64,000 bases of DNA from Paragorgia papillata (taxonomy: Eukaryota; Cnidaria; Anthozoa; Scleralcyonacea; Coralliidae), in assembly GCA_035771165.1 (NCBI GenBank), contig JAWNZC010000408.1, forward strand, positions 3,636,001 to 3,700,000, in the 5' to 3' direction. A model generated the notes under the pieces. That model was given only the letters and a program-made list of their open reading frames with translations. It was not told where the DNA came from and did no database searches. The position numbers were made by a program, and so were the translations under genes. Of the stretch, positions 1 to 11,492 are shown in pieces; position 1 is the first letter of the stretch; each line of letters opens with the position of its first letter.

Positions 1-119
1 CATCTGCTCTCATTGGAATACCGTAGAAGGTAAATATCATTTGATTCATTTCTCTGGTTTCTTGTCCGATTTAGAGCTATTTCCAACATTTTCCAAAGTT
101 ATTTCTATGTGCGCAAAAA

Positions 120-302
120 AGATGCGCAAATGGTGACACTGCTCCTTTAATGTTCCGTTTTCATTTCATGCCGTCAAGGAACCCGTGTTCATTTTGTGCC
201 GTTTTCACGTCATTTTTGTGCCGGTATCGTGTAAACGCAAGGCCTAAACGGCATGATTTTGTTCCGTTTTCAAATTGTACCGGCATCGTGTAAACGGGGT
301 CT
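120..302. repeat. Degenerate internal repeat at left edge
   Basis: Repeated GTTCCGTTTTCA, TGCCGTTTTCA and CGGCATCGTGTAAACG-like units occur several times within about 180 bp. This looks like the end of a transposon with subterminal repeats, but the other end was not located. Otherwise bases 1-393 are intron of EXOSC3. Confidence 0.4.
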
Positions 303-393
303 TAGTCTGTCTCTTATCCTGTCTAATAACCCGCTGGTGGAGGTATGCAGTTTCTGAGTGTCCTCTAGTTATTGCTGTATTTATGCTGTATAG

Positions 394-542
394 ATTGGTG
401 ATTTGGTGTATGGCCGTTTGTCTGTGGCTAACAAGGATATGGAAGCTGAACTAGTTTGCACAGATACCAATGATAAAGCAAATGGAATGGGTCCTTTGAA
501 AGAAGGATTTTTGTTTACTCATTCACTGGGACTAACCAGAAA
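394..542 (+). CDS. EXOSC3: EXOSC3/Rrp40 orthologue, penultimate exon (partial gene)
   Basis: EXOSC3 (Rrp40) is an S1/KH cap subunit of the RNA exosome, which binds RNA and guides it to 3'-5' degradation in nucleus and cytoplasm. The exon opens after an AG at 392-393 and reads IGDLVYGRLSVANKDMEAEL, then a CTDTNDKANGMG segment, and ends TRK with donor GTAAGA at 543. This matches the end of the S1 domain and the linker into the KH domain of animal EXOSC3 (GDLIYG..VVANKDMEPE, GRANGMG). It leaves two bases that join the A at 1097 to form a Lys codon, so the reading frame runs cleanly into the next exon. Upstream exons (N-terminal domain and most of S1) are not in bases 1-393 and must lie left of the window. 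The family assignment rests on remembered family motifs and is strong. Confidence 0.88.
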
Positions 543-737
543 GTAAGACCTTTATTTTTATAATTATTAGAAATACCGTTGAACCTCCAGTAAGCGACCA
601 CCCTTGTTGTCAGGCAAACTGTTTACATATGAGAGGTTGAGAGGTATCAATCACGGTCCTTACACTGAATGAAAAAATTAAGTAATTAAGATGCGGTGAG
701 ATATAAGTCATTATAATTGAGTGAACTATGAGTGAAC

Positions 738-1018
738 GCCTGACCCAGGCTACCCTGCGAGCAGAGCCTTCTTTTCCTTAGTTCTTCGCTGAGAGAGAGG
801 AAGAAAAGTAGGCTCTGCTGTATTCGTGACTGGTTTTCCATTGCGCATGCATGTCAGTTGCTTAGTTAGAATCTCGAACCCAGTCCCGTCTTAAACGGGT
901 TACTTCGTCCTAAATCTTGGACGAAGCCAAATACGAATACAACAGAGCCTACTTTTCTTCCTCTCTCCCAGCGAAGAAATAAGGAAAAGAAGGCTCTGCT
1001 CGCAGGGTAGACCAGGCG
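738..1018. mobile_element. Palindromic MITE in EXOSC3 intron
   Basis: The left arm CTACCCTGCGAGCAGAGCC (from 750) is mirrored at the right end near 1010. The arms continue with matching AAGAAAAGTAGGCTCTG segments and a flanking CGCCTG..CCAGG / CCAGGCG pair. The ~90-bp centre is unique. No coding capacity is visible. The same CGCCTGACCCAGGCT end is seen again near 40488. Confidence 0.75.
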
Positions 1019-1096
1019 TCTTGTTTTTTTTAAATGTGATCTTTTTTCTAAAAAATATATATTTTTTATGGTTGTATTTTTTATATTTTCATTTAG

Positions 1097-1307
1097 ACTC
1101 CTTAATCCGGATAGCTGTGTGCAGAAAGCTCTTGGCAAATATTTTTCATTTGAATGTTCGATTGGAATGAATGGTAGAACTTGGATTAAATCTCACGCAC
1201 TCAATCACACCATTCTCATAACGAACGCCATTGAGGCGTCGGAATACATGACGTCTTCTCAGATTGAACAAATGGTACAGAGACTTGCCGAGGGAATTCG
1301 TGAGTAG
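1097..1307 (+). CDS. EXOSC3: EXOSC3/Rrp40 orthologue, terminal exon (KH domain)
   Basis: The acceptor is a T-rich tract ending TTTAG at 1092-1096. The exon reads LLNPDSCVQKALGKY, then the hallmark GMNGR motif (GMNGRTWIKS), then ILITNAIEASEYMTSSQ and a terminal QRLAEGIRE with stop TAG at 1305-1307. Vertebrate EXOSC3 has the parallel series LLAPDC, GMNGR.WVKA, ILANILEACEHMTS and SRLAES at its C-terminus, so this is the C-terminal KH-type RNA-binding domain. An in-frame ATG at 1068 lies in the polypyrimidine tract and is not the start. The 554-bp intron before this exon carries a MITE. No AATAAA is obvious close behind the stop. Confidence 0.9.
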
Positions 1308-1957
1308 AAAGATCTGCCAAAATGACGAAAGGGGATTTTAGGGTGCTGTCTTTGTCAAGTGAGCGGTCATACCACTCCTGCAATCTCCTCCGTTTCCCTC
1401 ACTGATCTCTATACAACTGGATTGCTCATCGTTTACGGCCAGCAGTAAACATTTTGAAGCCACTGGCGGCCATATTGGTACTCCAGGTCCAGTGTACCTT
1501 GCAGGCTTAAGAATAGTAAGAGTTTACCGGGGGTGTCGGAAAAGCCGTGAAACCACCGATAAACAGAAGGCAAATGCAGTCCGAAATTGTTAACTACATA
1601 CTTCAAGGTTTTGTAAAGACTTATAAATGCTTTAATACCAAAGGTATATAGATAGTTTTATAATGAAGTTATTGAATGATTTCGTTGGTTTATACGAGTG
1701 TTGTGATTTTAGGCAAGTTTAACTACAAAATAACACGTTTTACTGCTAAATAATACCAACAAATGCAAAAACTAAGCTTCTAAACATTTTACAGTGTTAT
1801 TTGTTTGATACCAATGGCAAAAGTATTTTAATGTGGCTTTTTTTTCGTTTCCGCTTCTCCTCTCTTTCCGTCTCGCCTCCCTTCAAGAGTCTCTAGAATC
1901 AGAGTACTTGTGTTTTTGACATTAAGATAAAGCATAAAAAAGGCCTTATAATAAAAA

Positions 1958-4900
1958 CGTTGGGTGACTACAACTACCAGAATGCTTTGCTAGCATCCTA
2001 GTGCTGATAAATGGAGAATACTGACACGGTGGTCGGTTGCTATGCAATTTTCTCCCGCAACAGTTTTTGGTCACGTGACCCATGTTCAGGCTGGCAGGGC
2101 AAACAGCCTTCCCATTTCCTTATAGCAACTTTGAAGAATGTATTTTAGGCCTAAATTTCGTGAAATCTTTAACTTGATGCCTCGAAATAATAGTCTATTA
2201 GTCAAAAAATTATCTGTGATGGTAATTTCTCTTGCGTGGTCGGGGAATACGGCCTAAATTGCGCTTTAACAGACCCCTCCTATGGGCGGTTTTTGATTTT
2301 CTAGGGCGGCTGTAGTGGACAAAAACTGCTATCTAGGGGACCCTTAGTAGTAGGATTATGGTTGAAACATATTTCCTTTTACTTCCCCCCACAGTAGGTA
2401 ATAGTATTCGCGCAATCGCAAAAAAACGCGATTATTTTGCATATTTTCATCAATCTGTGTAAAATTTACCCCTTAAAATTCTTCTACTTTAAATATTTTA
2501 AAATCAGAATTGATGGTTGTTATATTATTCATGATTAAAGCTGGATAACAGCGCAGAAAAAAGGTAAGAAATAGCTCTTTGAAATCGACAAACTCATTTG
2601 CATTTTCAGGTCTGGCCAAGCGCCATCTTGGTCGACCTTCCGTGGTCACACTTCTTCGTTACGATTTCATTAATTTTACTGTTTTAGCTCTCCGCCGCGG
2701 TGTTCTAAGGGCCGAAAGTGTACAAAAAGCGCCTTTCATAAGGGACGATGTAATACTGAGGATCGTGTCATACTTTTTGGGAGAAATCCCCAATTTATGC
2801 GCTGAAGGTTGAGCAAGGACGGCTGGCAAGATGATATTCGATGAAGATGAGACTCGAGAACACCAACTGTCTCACTGTCTGTCGCCGAAAATGCTATCTT
2901 GTCCAAAGAATGTGAATTAGACTCATTTGCTAAGCATACTGAAGAGAGAGCAGAAACTGCAAGTCAGTACTAAATGTATTTTGTTTGAACTGTATAACTG
3001 TATTCCATTTACTCATGGTGCAATATGTCAATAGACTAACAAGATAAAACTGGATATCATGAGACTGGGAGTCAATATTAAGTAACCTGCTTGAACTAAA
3101 GAGCTATTGTAACCTTCAGAGGTTTCTCCCTAGGATTCATATAATTTTTTGAACTCATTTTTTGTAAATATTAATAATTAGAATACAATTCCAATTAGGG
3201 GTCCTAATAAAAGATTCTAGTATTGAAACATAATAGTAGAAAAATAACTTTATATGGACAATAAAATATTAAATTATTAAAAATGTCACTAGCTGCAATG
3301 TTGTGTTCTTTCTTAACAGAATCTGACCCGGAGAGTTCACTGTCTGAAAAAGAAGAAGTGGACAAGCATCTAATTTATTTAATTGTTGTTCAACTCATAT
3401 TTATCTCCCAGGCTAGACCAGTTTATTGTTGTTGAACTCATATTTATCTGCCCAGGCTAGACCAGTTAGTTGTTGTTCAACTCATATTTATCTGCCCAGG
3501 CTAGACCGGTTAGTTGTTGTTCAACTCATAATTATCTGCCCAGGCTAGACTGGTTAGTTGTTGTTCAACTCATATTTATCTGCCCAGGCTAGACCGGTTA
3601 GTTGTTGTTCAACTCATATTTATCTGCCCAGGCTAGACCGGTTAGTTGTTGTTCAACTCATAATTATCTGCCCAGGCTAGACCGGTTAGTTGTTGTTCAA
3701 CTCATATTTATCTCCCAGGCTAGACCGGTTAGTTGTTGTTCAACTCATATTTATCTGTCCAGGCTAGACTGGTTAGTTGTTGTTCAACTCATAATTATCT
3801 GCCCAGGCTAGACCGGTTAGTTGTTGTTCAACTCATAATTATCTGCCCAGGCTAGACCGGTTAGTTGTTGTTTAACTCATAATTATCTGCCCAGGCTAGA
3901 CTGGTTAGTTGTTGTTCAACTCATATTTATCTGCCCAGGCTAGACCGGTTAGTTGTTGTTCAACTCATAATTATCTGCCCAGGCTAGACCGGTTAGTTGT
4001 TGTTCAACTCATATTTATCTGCCCAGGCTAGACCGGTTAGTTGTTGTTCAACTCATAATTATCTGCCCAGGCTAGACCGGTTAGTTGTTGTTCAACTCAT
4101 ATTTATCTGCCCAGGCTAGACCGGTTAGTTGTTGTTCAACTCATAATTATCTGCCCAGGCTAGACCAGTTAGTTGTTGTTCAACTCATATTTATCTGCCC
4201 AGGCTAGACTGGTTAGTTGTTGTTCAACTCATATTTATCTCCCAGGCTAGACCGGTTAGTTGTTGTTCAACTCATATTTATCTGCCCAGGCTAGACTGGT
4301 TAATTGTTGTTCAACTTCTATTTATCTGTCTAGCTAGACCAGATTGGTTAATTGTTGTTGAACTTCTGTAATGTATTACATACATGAAAATTATTTATGA
4401 CTAATCATTCAACCAGTTCAGTTTCTCAGTATTTAGTTTAGTTTTTAAATGGTTTTCACACTACTTCTTACTCACAATCAAACATTTTAATTCTAATTAT
4501 ATAATTATCCATTAAATATAGTATTTTGTGTATTTGCATGTACAGCACATGTAAAACATTGAATTCTTATTTCGGTAATGCAGAGTTCATTAATGCTTTT
4601 ACACACCTTACATGTACTTAAACTTGTTTCAATTAATTAATGAAACACGCTATGAAGATATTGTATTTTAAACTGTAGTTTACTTAACTATGTTAACGTT
4701 ATGGCATAACAATAAAATTTGAGTTGGTAGCTGCATTAACTTGAATTTTTATTATAGAAGCAAAATTAAAAGAGAAATAATAATTTGGATTTGAAGTAAA
4801 AGTTCGACTTTGGAATTTGTGTTTTAATGGCGAGAGCAATTCGTATTAAAAGCGCCGAACATAAAACATTGATATTTCTTCGTTTATATCGAATATTCAA

Positions 4901-5361
4901 ATCAGAACGCTGAACTGCCTGAACGCACTGTTCAACGGTGGGTCTGAAATGTTTCCAAACATTTCGCAACACCAAACTTCATTTGAACTAACAAATATTT
5001 TCGATACTTCATTGTTCAACATATCGGGGTGTAGTTATCTAGTATTCTATAGCTCAGACTCCTTCATCAATGCATGATGAATGTTACTTTTGAGTCTTCA
5101 AATCCGCCATTTTGTTTCACGCTGGAAACCTTTCGACTGAGAAACCGCTGGAAATCGTAGCCCGCGCTTTAGGGAGAAAAAGCGTTAGCAACCGACCACC
5201 GTGTGACAAAGCATTGTGGGTTATAAATCCATGTCCTATTTACACGAATTTTTATCCTTAGGTTAGGGTGTGTGTTGGGGTAAGGCTTTCATGAAGTACC
5301 TGGGTTATGTAGGACATGGAATTATTACCGCATTGTGGTAGTTGTACAGTATGTCACCCAA
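1958..5361. mobile_element. Probable DNA transposon with imperfect TIRs enclosing the minisatellite
   Basis: The left end reads TTGGGTGACTACAACTACCA and a little further GACACGGTGGTCGGTTGCTA. The right end in reverse complement reads ATTGGGTGACA, then GTACAACTACCACAATGC and CACACGGTGGTCGGTTGCTA. The two pairs are in the same order but with unequal spacing, as in diverged terminal inverted repeats. No transposase frame was recognised. The interior holds the 44-bp tandem array, and no gene is seen between 1308 and 7746. Confidence 0.5.
3377..4345. repeat. 44-bp minisatellite, about 22 copies
   Basis: A 44-bp unit (TTAGTTGTTGTTCAACTCAT, then ATTTATCTGCCCAGGCTAGACCGG) is repeated head to tail with few mismatches. 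A T/A variant site (CATATTT versus CATAATT) alternates between successive units over roughly 3918-4184, giving a local 88-bp higher-order period. The last units decay. Open frames through it are by-products of the repeat and are not genes. Confidence 0.95.
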
Positions 5362-5404
5362 TGCTACATTACGTCATCGTGCAAATGGCTAATTAAAAAG
5401 GTGA

Positions 5405-5692
5405 TTGCTTAGTGTGGAGACACAATGTGGTAAATATACAGTATCTTTATAAATACATTCGTGACAGCTATGTCTAAATATGAACGTTGTAATATTAGTA
5501 AAAGTAATAATGCTTGGACGTATAAGGATACATTTGTCATGAATCTATCCTTATACATCCGAGAATTGTTGCTTTTAGCAATATGACAACGATTATATTT
5601 AGACATTGTTGCCACGAAAGTGTTTATAAAGAAAAAATCACTTTATAAAGAAAAAATCACTTCATTGTGTCTTAACACTACGCAATCATGCA
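5405..5692. mobile_element. Palindromic MITE
   Basis: The ends AGTGTGGAGACACAATG and CATTGTGTCTTAACACT are inverted. Internal arms (GTCTAAATATGAACGTTGT / ACAACGATTATATTTAGAC and CGTATAAGGATA / TATCCTTATACA) also pair. There is no coding content. Confidence 0.65.
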
Positions 5693-5720
5693 CCTTTTTA
5701 AATAAGCTTGTTACCCTGGA

Positions 5721-6314
5721 CAGTGGCGTAACTGGTGGGTGTCCGGGTGTCAAGTGACGGGGGGCCCCAAGCCTGGGGGCCCCCGGCAAAAATGACCCTA
5801 AAATTTTTTGCTAGTACATTTCCGAGGAATTGGATAATGAAAAACAGAAAAGCAGTTATTAAAATACATGAATTAGTAGTTAGAATATATGTAATTCCAA
5901 AATATTCTCACAATAGGCCTACCTCTAGCTGAGTTGGTTATAGTTTTGCGATAAACAATGCTGCGAGTGCAACAAAAACGTGCGAAACACTTGCCAAACA
6001 TCAACAATCCAAGGTAAATTATCATATTGAAATTTAATCCTTTGTAATCCGTCATGCATATCATTTTTACATATCCCTAAATCAGTATATAAACCTTCCT
6101 TGTATAAACAATAATATTTTAATAGCATGAATTCATAGAAATACTTAAGATGACTAGCTTTGCAGTCATTGGTTTTTAAGTGAAGCACAGGCTGCACCAA
6201 TTGGTGCCTCTCACATTGCGATTGTGTTGACAGAAATACAGCCTATTCTTTAGTGGGGGGGGGGGGGGGGCGGCCGATTGACGGGGAGCCTGCTGAGGTT
6301 GCGTTACGCCACTG
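5721..6314. mobile_element. hAT-type MITE with 8-bp target duplication
   Basis: The element starts CAGTGGCGTAACTGG and ends GTTACGCCACTG, and is flanked on both sides by ACCCTGGA (5713-5720 and 6315-6322). An 8-bp duplication with CA..TG ends is the hallmark of hAT transposons. Its 594 bp include a poly-G run near 6260 and no transposase. Confidence 0.85.
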
Positions 6315-6599
6315 ACCCTGGATAGACCACAACGCATTGCGAAATGACGCCGCTATTGGTGAATAGGTCCATTGACAAATGATGTACATTTGAAACATGA
6401 ATATGTAAATTTAATACAGGATGACACGAAGAAACTGATACAGACCGCTATAACTCTTAAATTAATCGTCAACAATCTTCGTCCAGACAGCTCTAGTGTT
6501 TCCTAGTTCTTGACACGAATTCAGAAAGTCAGAAACATCAATAAACTAGTTTAACTTGGCAAACCCACCGGCTCCATGATGCAGTACTCTATATCTCCA

Positions 6600-6700
6600 C
6601 GACTTAACTCATTCCTGTCCGAGGGCTTCCCCAGAGGTGAATAGATTGTCCGGCGTTAGCCAGAATAAAAGACCGATTCGGACAGGAAGGAGTTAAGGTG
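6600..6700. repeat. Short MITE of the CCAGACGATTTTACT-like family
   Basis: The inverted ends ACTCATTCCTGTCCGAG and CGGACAGGAAGGAGT enclose GGCGTTAGCCAGAATAAAA. Related copies occur at 18805-18905, 43289-43375, 44474-44602, 46870-47095 and as a decayed tandem cluster at 59955-60640. Confidence 0.65.
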
Positions 6701-7112
6701 TCCATAAACCCAAATACGATATTACTGGTATACGGATTCATAAGAACGTGAATAGTTTAATGCCAAAATATATTTTTTGATTTAATGAAGATGACGTCTA
6801 TGTTGGCATAATTTGCATAATAATGTGCCGTAACATGAGAAATATTACCCAATTAACATGTTTATAACATATTTGATTATTATCTGGTAGTATATATTCT
6901 GTATTTTATCAATTTTTTCACTCAAACCTTCTAGCGTTTTTTATACGAAAAGGATGAAAGAAACAGAAATGTCTAGATTGACGACACCTCATTAATTACA
7001 AACCTCAATATGACACCAAATAAAAAATTAAAAAATATTTTGGCATTCAACTATATTCACGTTATATAGAATCCATATATCAGTAATATCTTATTTGGGT
7101 TTATAGGCACTT
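6701..7112. mobile_element. Long palindromic insertion
   Basis: TCCATAAACCCAAATACGAT at the left pairs with TATTTGGGTTTATAGG at the right, and AATGCCAAAATATATTTTTT pairs with AAAAAATATTTTGGCATT. It abuts the preceding short MITE. No coding. Confidence 0.65.
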
Positions 7113-7164
7113 ACTTAAGGCGGGTAGTGAATCTCTACAACTATAGCTGTCCCTTATTTATATT

Positions 7165-7397
7165 GAGGGGCCAATCACTCCAAAAAATCTCGTACACCTT
7201 TAAGAATAAAAAATTATCCCAAAAATCTAAAAAAAAATCCGCAAAAACCTCACAAAATCCGCAAAAATTCCAAAAAATCTCAGAATAATCTCAAAAAACT
7301 TTTAAAAAAAATCTCAAACAAATCCCAAAAATCCCACGGGATTTTGAAAGTCCCAAAAATCTCGTGCGCTTTTTTGGGAGTGATTTGCCCCTCGATT
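7165..7397. mobile_element. Short TIR element with internal CCAAAAATCTC repeats
   Basis: The ends GAGGGGCCAATCACTCC and GGAGTGATTTGCCCCTC are inverted. The interior is a run of degenerate CAAAAATCTCAAAAA units. It lies ~350 bp upstream of the first death-effector-domain gene. Confidence 0.6.
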
Positions 7398-7746
7398 AGT
7401 ATAAGCGTGGGACTAGATTGCTTCGTTGCTCGCTGTTGACAAGCTAGCCCACTTCATCCGCCTTATGGTGTCGTATCTGACTTATATGATCAGACTGTAC
7501 TTTGAAAGAAATTTTGAAACAGTTTCGTTTACCATAGAGCTTTCGACGATCTGATACAGCGGACACAAATATTGGTGAATTTGGAATGCCGTTTTCGACC
7601 AATCAGAACGCTCAATTTTATTGGGAACGAGAATGACAAAAATAATAATTAGTTTTCGTTTTCCACCCCCAGCAATGCTCGGGGATTCCCCATTTTAAGT
7701 AATAATTATTACAGTTTATCAACGAAGAAGAAAGCATTGCACCGCG

Positions 7747-8568
7747 ATGACGGACCCTTTTAGAGTTTTATTGGCGAACATCAGCGCCGATCTGAACGCG
7801 ATGGACTTGCGGAGTCTGATAAGTATCTGTAAGGTTCCTGAAAGTCGAAGAGCTGAAATGACAGACGGCCTTAGTTTGTTCGAACATCTCATTCAGAGAA
7901 ACGTCATCAGCGAAGTGAAACTAGACGGACTCAAAGACCTCCTGGGTTCGCTGCGTCCTAAGCGACGAGATCTTGTTCGTCTTGTTAACGACTACCAAGG
8001 ACTGCCGACAGAGGAAGACGACTGTTCCCGTATTGTACGAATATCGCGATTTCCACTTGGTGGTGAACATCAAACGCCATGCTGTACTGTTAATTGGCCT
8101 TGTCTGAAAATGTCTTGTTTCAAAATTCACTCGTGTTACGTGGTTATCTGCGTACTCTTCGTGGTTGCTGTCGTAGCTTGTTCTCTTTTCTGGTTTGGGA
8201 ATGTCCCAAAAATTAGCGAACACCTTGATGCCGACAGAGATCGCAAGAACGCTGGTATATATGTTATTGTTGCAATCTGCTTTCTGTTTCCCCTGCTTCT
8301 CCTTGCCGTCTTTTGTGGAAGAAAGTGGTATAAAAAGCTTCACGGATCGCACGGTGTAATCGTGCGTAAAAATCACTATTTGCCAGCGGACAACGCAAAT
8401 GACGCTATGGATATGGCACAGCAAGCGCATCCCGTCGCCGCAGAAGACAATCTCGTGGTCGTCAACGATCAAGATTTGAGTAGACGTACATCTTCCCTTG
8501 TTGACATGTCAGTGCCGGAAGCAGTACTGGAGAAGAAGCCATTTTGTCCACCTGAATCACAATACTAG
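7747..8568 (+). CDS. Membrane-anchored death effector domain protein, paralogue 1
   Basis: This is a 273-aa single-exon gene with its start at ATG 7747; the paralogue at 17592-18452 begins with the same MTD.FR. Residues 4-84 form a death effector domain: FRVLLANIS, DLRSLISICKVPESRR, LFEHLIQRNVIS, and the RxDL signature in KRRDLVRLV. DEDs join DED adaptors and initiator caspases in apoptosis and immune signalling. Next comes a Cys-rich juxtamembrane stretch (PCCTVNWPC, SC), a membrane span at ~129-150, a ~20-aa loop containing VPKISEHL and DRKNAG, a second span at ~171-191 followed by basic GRKWYKK, and an ~80-aa tail. The predicted topology puts both ends in the cytosol, by the positive charges after span 2. 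There is no caspase, death or protease domain. I do not know a described family with a single N-terminal DED plus a two-span hairpin, so the role (adaptor or decoy at a membrane) is inference. Confidence 0.88.
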   Translation: MTDPFRVLLANISADLNAMDLRSLISICKVPESRRAEMTDGLSLFEHLIQRNVISEVKLDGLKDLLGSLRPKRRDLVRLVNDYQGLPTEEDDCSRIVRISRFPLGGEHQTPCCTVNWPCLKMSCFKIHSCYVVICVLFVVAVVACSLFWFGNVPKISEHLDADRDRKNAGIYVIVAICFLFPLLLLAVFCGRKWYKKLHGSHGVIVRKNHYLPADNANDAMDMAQQAHPVAAEDNLVVVNDQDLSRRTSSLVDMSVPEAVLEKKPFCPPESQY

Positions 8569-9218
8569 CCACTTAGCTAAGACAGGTCGTTAATTTACGA
8601 ATTTTCTAGTTATTACTTAATACTTCTTCACACGTGTAAGGCAAGGTTATAATGTCGGACACAAATTTAATACTAGCGGTCAGGCTTACATGAAGAAGAA
8701 GGGTTAGAAGGCACAAACACAATGACATACTTACTAGTAAGCGCAGTTAACACTTCATAGTCAACTAAACTCTGTACTTCGTAAATATAAAGGGATTGTC
8801 CTACCATGAAGTGCGAACTGCGCTTGCCTATATACGTCCTTGTGCTTGCGTTTGCTTAACATGTGTGAATTGGGCTTTAACCTCCAGACACTTTGAGCAT
8901 ACATGTCAAGCAGTCTGGAAAATTGCGCCAATTGAATTTATAAACTACTTGGACATTACTATAGAGAGTTAGTTTTAGGTACATTTGCGGAAAACAAATT
9001 ATTTTGTAAATTTTCACATCAATTGCTTTTGTAAAAAGCTAGCACACTGTATACATCCATAGCCAGTCAGGATATTTTACTGTCAGTGTTATATAGTACA
9101 AAGTATAGTAAATAATATAAGGTGTAAAAACTATATTTTGTCATGTTCAAGTATTATTGTTTATTACTTTGCATTTAAAAGCAATATTATTAATAATTGT
9201 TTTAGTACATGGTTAGGA

Positions 9219-9691
9219 TTTAAAGTGCATATAACCCCAAATTTTTTATCATCTAAATACGTTCTACGCTTGGCAAATAGTTGAACAACGAAATATTTTT
9301 TAGATTGGAGCAACCTTTATTGCAGCTTTAATAGAGATTTTTGTTTTCAAAATGGTAATGAGATGACGCCAATTAAAGTAGTCATCATTATCTATACAAT
9401 ATTTATTTGCAGGAGTGACATGACCCAATTCTTCCATTAATAGTGTTTTTGAACAACATGTTCCATATTGTATGAGTTTTTCCACAAACATTCTCACTGG
9501 TAGTTTAGTCTTGCCAAAAAGAGAAAGAAAGCCAAATGCCTACATAGACGTCATCTCATTACCATACTAGAAATGCGAGTTCCCAAGAACATTGAAGAAT
9601 AGCTCCAATCAAAAAATATTTAACTGAACAACTGTTTGCTCTATGTAGAACGTATCAGATGATAAAAAATTTGGGTTTATATGCACTTTAA
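9219..9691. mobile_element. TIR element (TTTAAAGTGCATATAACCC ends)
   Basis: TTTAAAGTGCATATAACCC and AAATTTTTTATCATCT at the left are mirrored by AGATGATAAAAAATTTGGG and TATATGCACTTTAAA at the right. An inner pair (ATGGTAATGAGATGACG / GTCATCTCATTACCAT) also matches. No transposase. Confidence 0.75.
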
Positions 9692-10596
9692 AAGATGGAA
9701 TGTAGTTTTGTCATGAATGTAAAATAGAAAAACGTTTAACATATAGCATAAACGTACTTTACCAAAACTTGTGTATCTCTTACTAATCTTATATGGTTAG
9801 AGTGTGTATATGTATGTGTGTTCAACAAGAACTCTTATATTACTTGCCATTTTAAGGAAATATAAAATAAAACAAATCTTGAAAAACCCAAGATATGGAT
9901 CAAATACAAGACTAAAGTAAATGATTATAACCGTTACGGTTTTTCTCATGAAAAAAGCTTAAAATGAATTATTTCTATACCGTTTTCTTCATCAACTCAA
10001 CGATTGTTTGCAGTGGACTCAGACGGGAGACGTGTGGCGCCGTACGCACACTAGGTTTCTGAAATTTGAAGTTTGCGGTGCCTGATGGGATGTTTACCGT
10101 CAAAACTTACCAACCTCATTTCCCGTTGCGCCTGCAAACTCACCCCCCCCCCCTATCAGACGGGCAAGATCTTAGACGATTGGATTTAATACGCCACTGA
10201 CTTTCACGCACATTTGTTTGCATGAGCAGAAAGAATATAGTCAAAAGACTATTCATCGTAGATTTCGAAATATTAGCTTTCGAGAACAATTTTACACAAC
10301 AACGATCGCTCGGCTCAGGCTGACGTTTTATTTAGCAGTATTAAATCAATGCTCCAATTTCATTGGTTCTTCGTACACAAAGGGGAAAGAAATGTTGTGC
10401 TCGGGTAAACAGCCGCTCGGGGGGAGGGAGACTAGATGAACTACATAAAGACTAGAATGAAGACTTCGATTCTCTTAGTTCAAACTTAGATCGAAATCAA
10501 GTCTTTATTTAAATTTTTCCGTTCATGAACGTTGGCCAGTTTCAACCTGGAAAGATACAACTGAATGTTTTGCGTATTTTGGAGAGGCGATTAATT

Positions 10597-10845
10597 AAAG
10601 GTGCTATCCAGCGCGTTTTGCGCATGATCCACCATCTTTATTTTGAACACTTCAAAACATGACATTCGTAGATAATTACATGAAGTACACAGCTCGGTGT
10701 AAACCGTTCGAAGCAACATGGCTATGGGTACAAGTAATGAACAGGAAGCAAAAAAAGCTTACAATCTTGAATAAGGATTAGTATATATTTATATAAACAT
10801 CAGTTTCGTACATGCGCAGAACACGCTGGATATCACCTTTAAGAG
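10597..10845. mobile_element. MITE with TTAAAGGTG ends
   Basis: The left end TTAAAGGTGCTATCCAGCG pairs with CGCTGGATATCACCTTTAA at the right, and TGCGCATG pairs with CATGCGCA. About 250 bp, non-coding. Confidence 0.75.
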
Positions 10846-11492
10846 AATACATTTTGAAACCAAGTGCTCCACAGTGGTGCCCCTCTATTTTGAACTCTCA
10901 ATGGAAGTAAAGAATTATAGTTAGAGACAACGGGAGTTCGAGATAACGGGGCAATTAATTATACTGTAAAAAAGTTAAAAAAATATGTCCGAGGTAGCTA
11001 GTAGAGTTTTCGAGATAACCGAGTTCGAGAGATTCTATCTACTACTACAGTTGATTCCTGCTGTCTGCTGACAGATCTTGATAAAATTTATGCTATTACA
11101 TCGTACCCTTTACAAATTATATGACATTACAAACTTTATTAACTGAATTACATGTACAAAGCTGTATATAAGAAATTAAAACAAAGACCACTACGTACTT
11201 AATATTTAAACTCGTTAAAAGTTGATAAAAGTCATAAAATATACAGGAAACACTATAGACAGTTATACAAGTGATAATTTTTGGTAACACCACGTTTTAA
11301 GGTGGCTCCATACAGTTTCTTGAAAAATGGAAAATACAAATTTGAGAGTCCAAAACACGTGATTAAACAATTCGGAAAAAGAATAAAACTAAATGTTATG
11401 CATACAATAAAAAATTGTTACCAAATAAATAGCAACAGTTGTTGCTATGGCAACAATGACGTTTCAAAATGGCTGCCAATTACACTTCAAAC

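Larger units (their letters stand above)
8569..11261. other. Intergenic, no gene seen
   Basis: Apart from two inverted-repeat elements (9219-9691 and 10597-10845), a C-run near 10143 and degenerate GAGTTCGAGATAAC repeats around 10926-11030, I see nothing coding here. Short open frames lack family resemblance. Confidence 0.6.

Noticed and set aside
3602..3811. Repetitive 69-aa open frame
   Set aside because: It arises solely from the 44-bp minisatellite unit and has no start context or homology.
7921..8472. 183-aa frame antisense to the first DED gene
   Set aside because: It is a shadow of the real coding frame; the translation has no domain and the plus strand has a clear DED plus membrane spans.
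10011..10199. CAGTGGACTC...CGCCACTG as another hAT MITE
   Set aside because: Flanking 8-mers differ (ATTGTTTG versus ACTTTCAC) and ends match only over a few bases.
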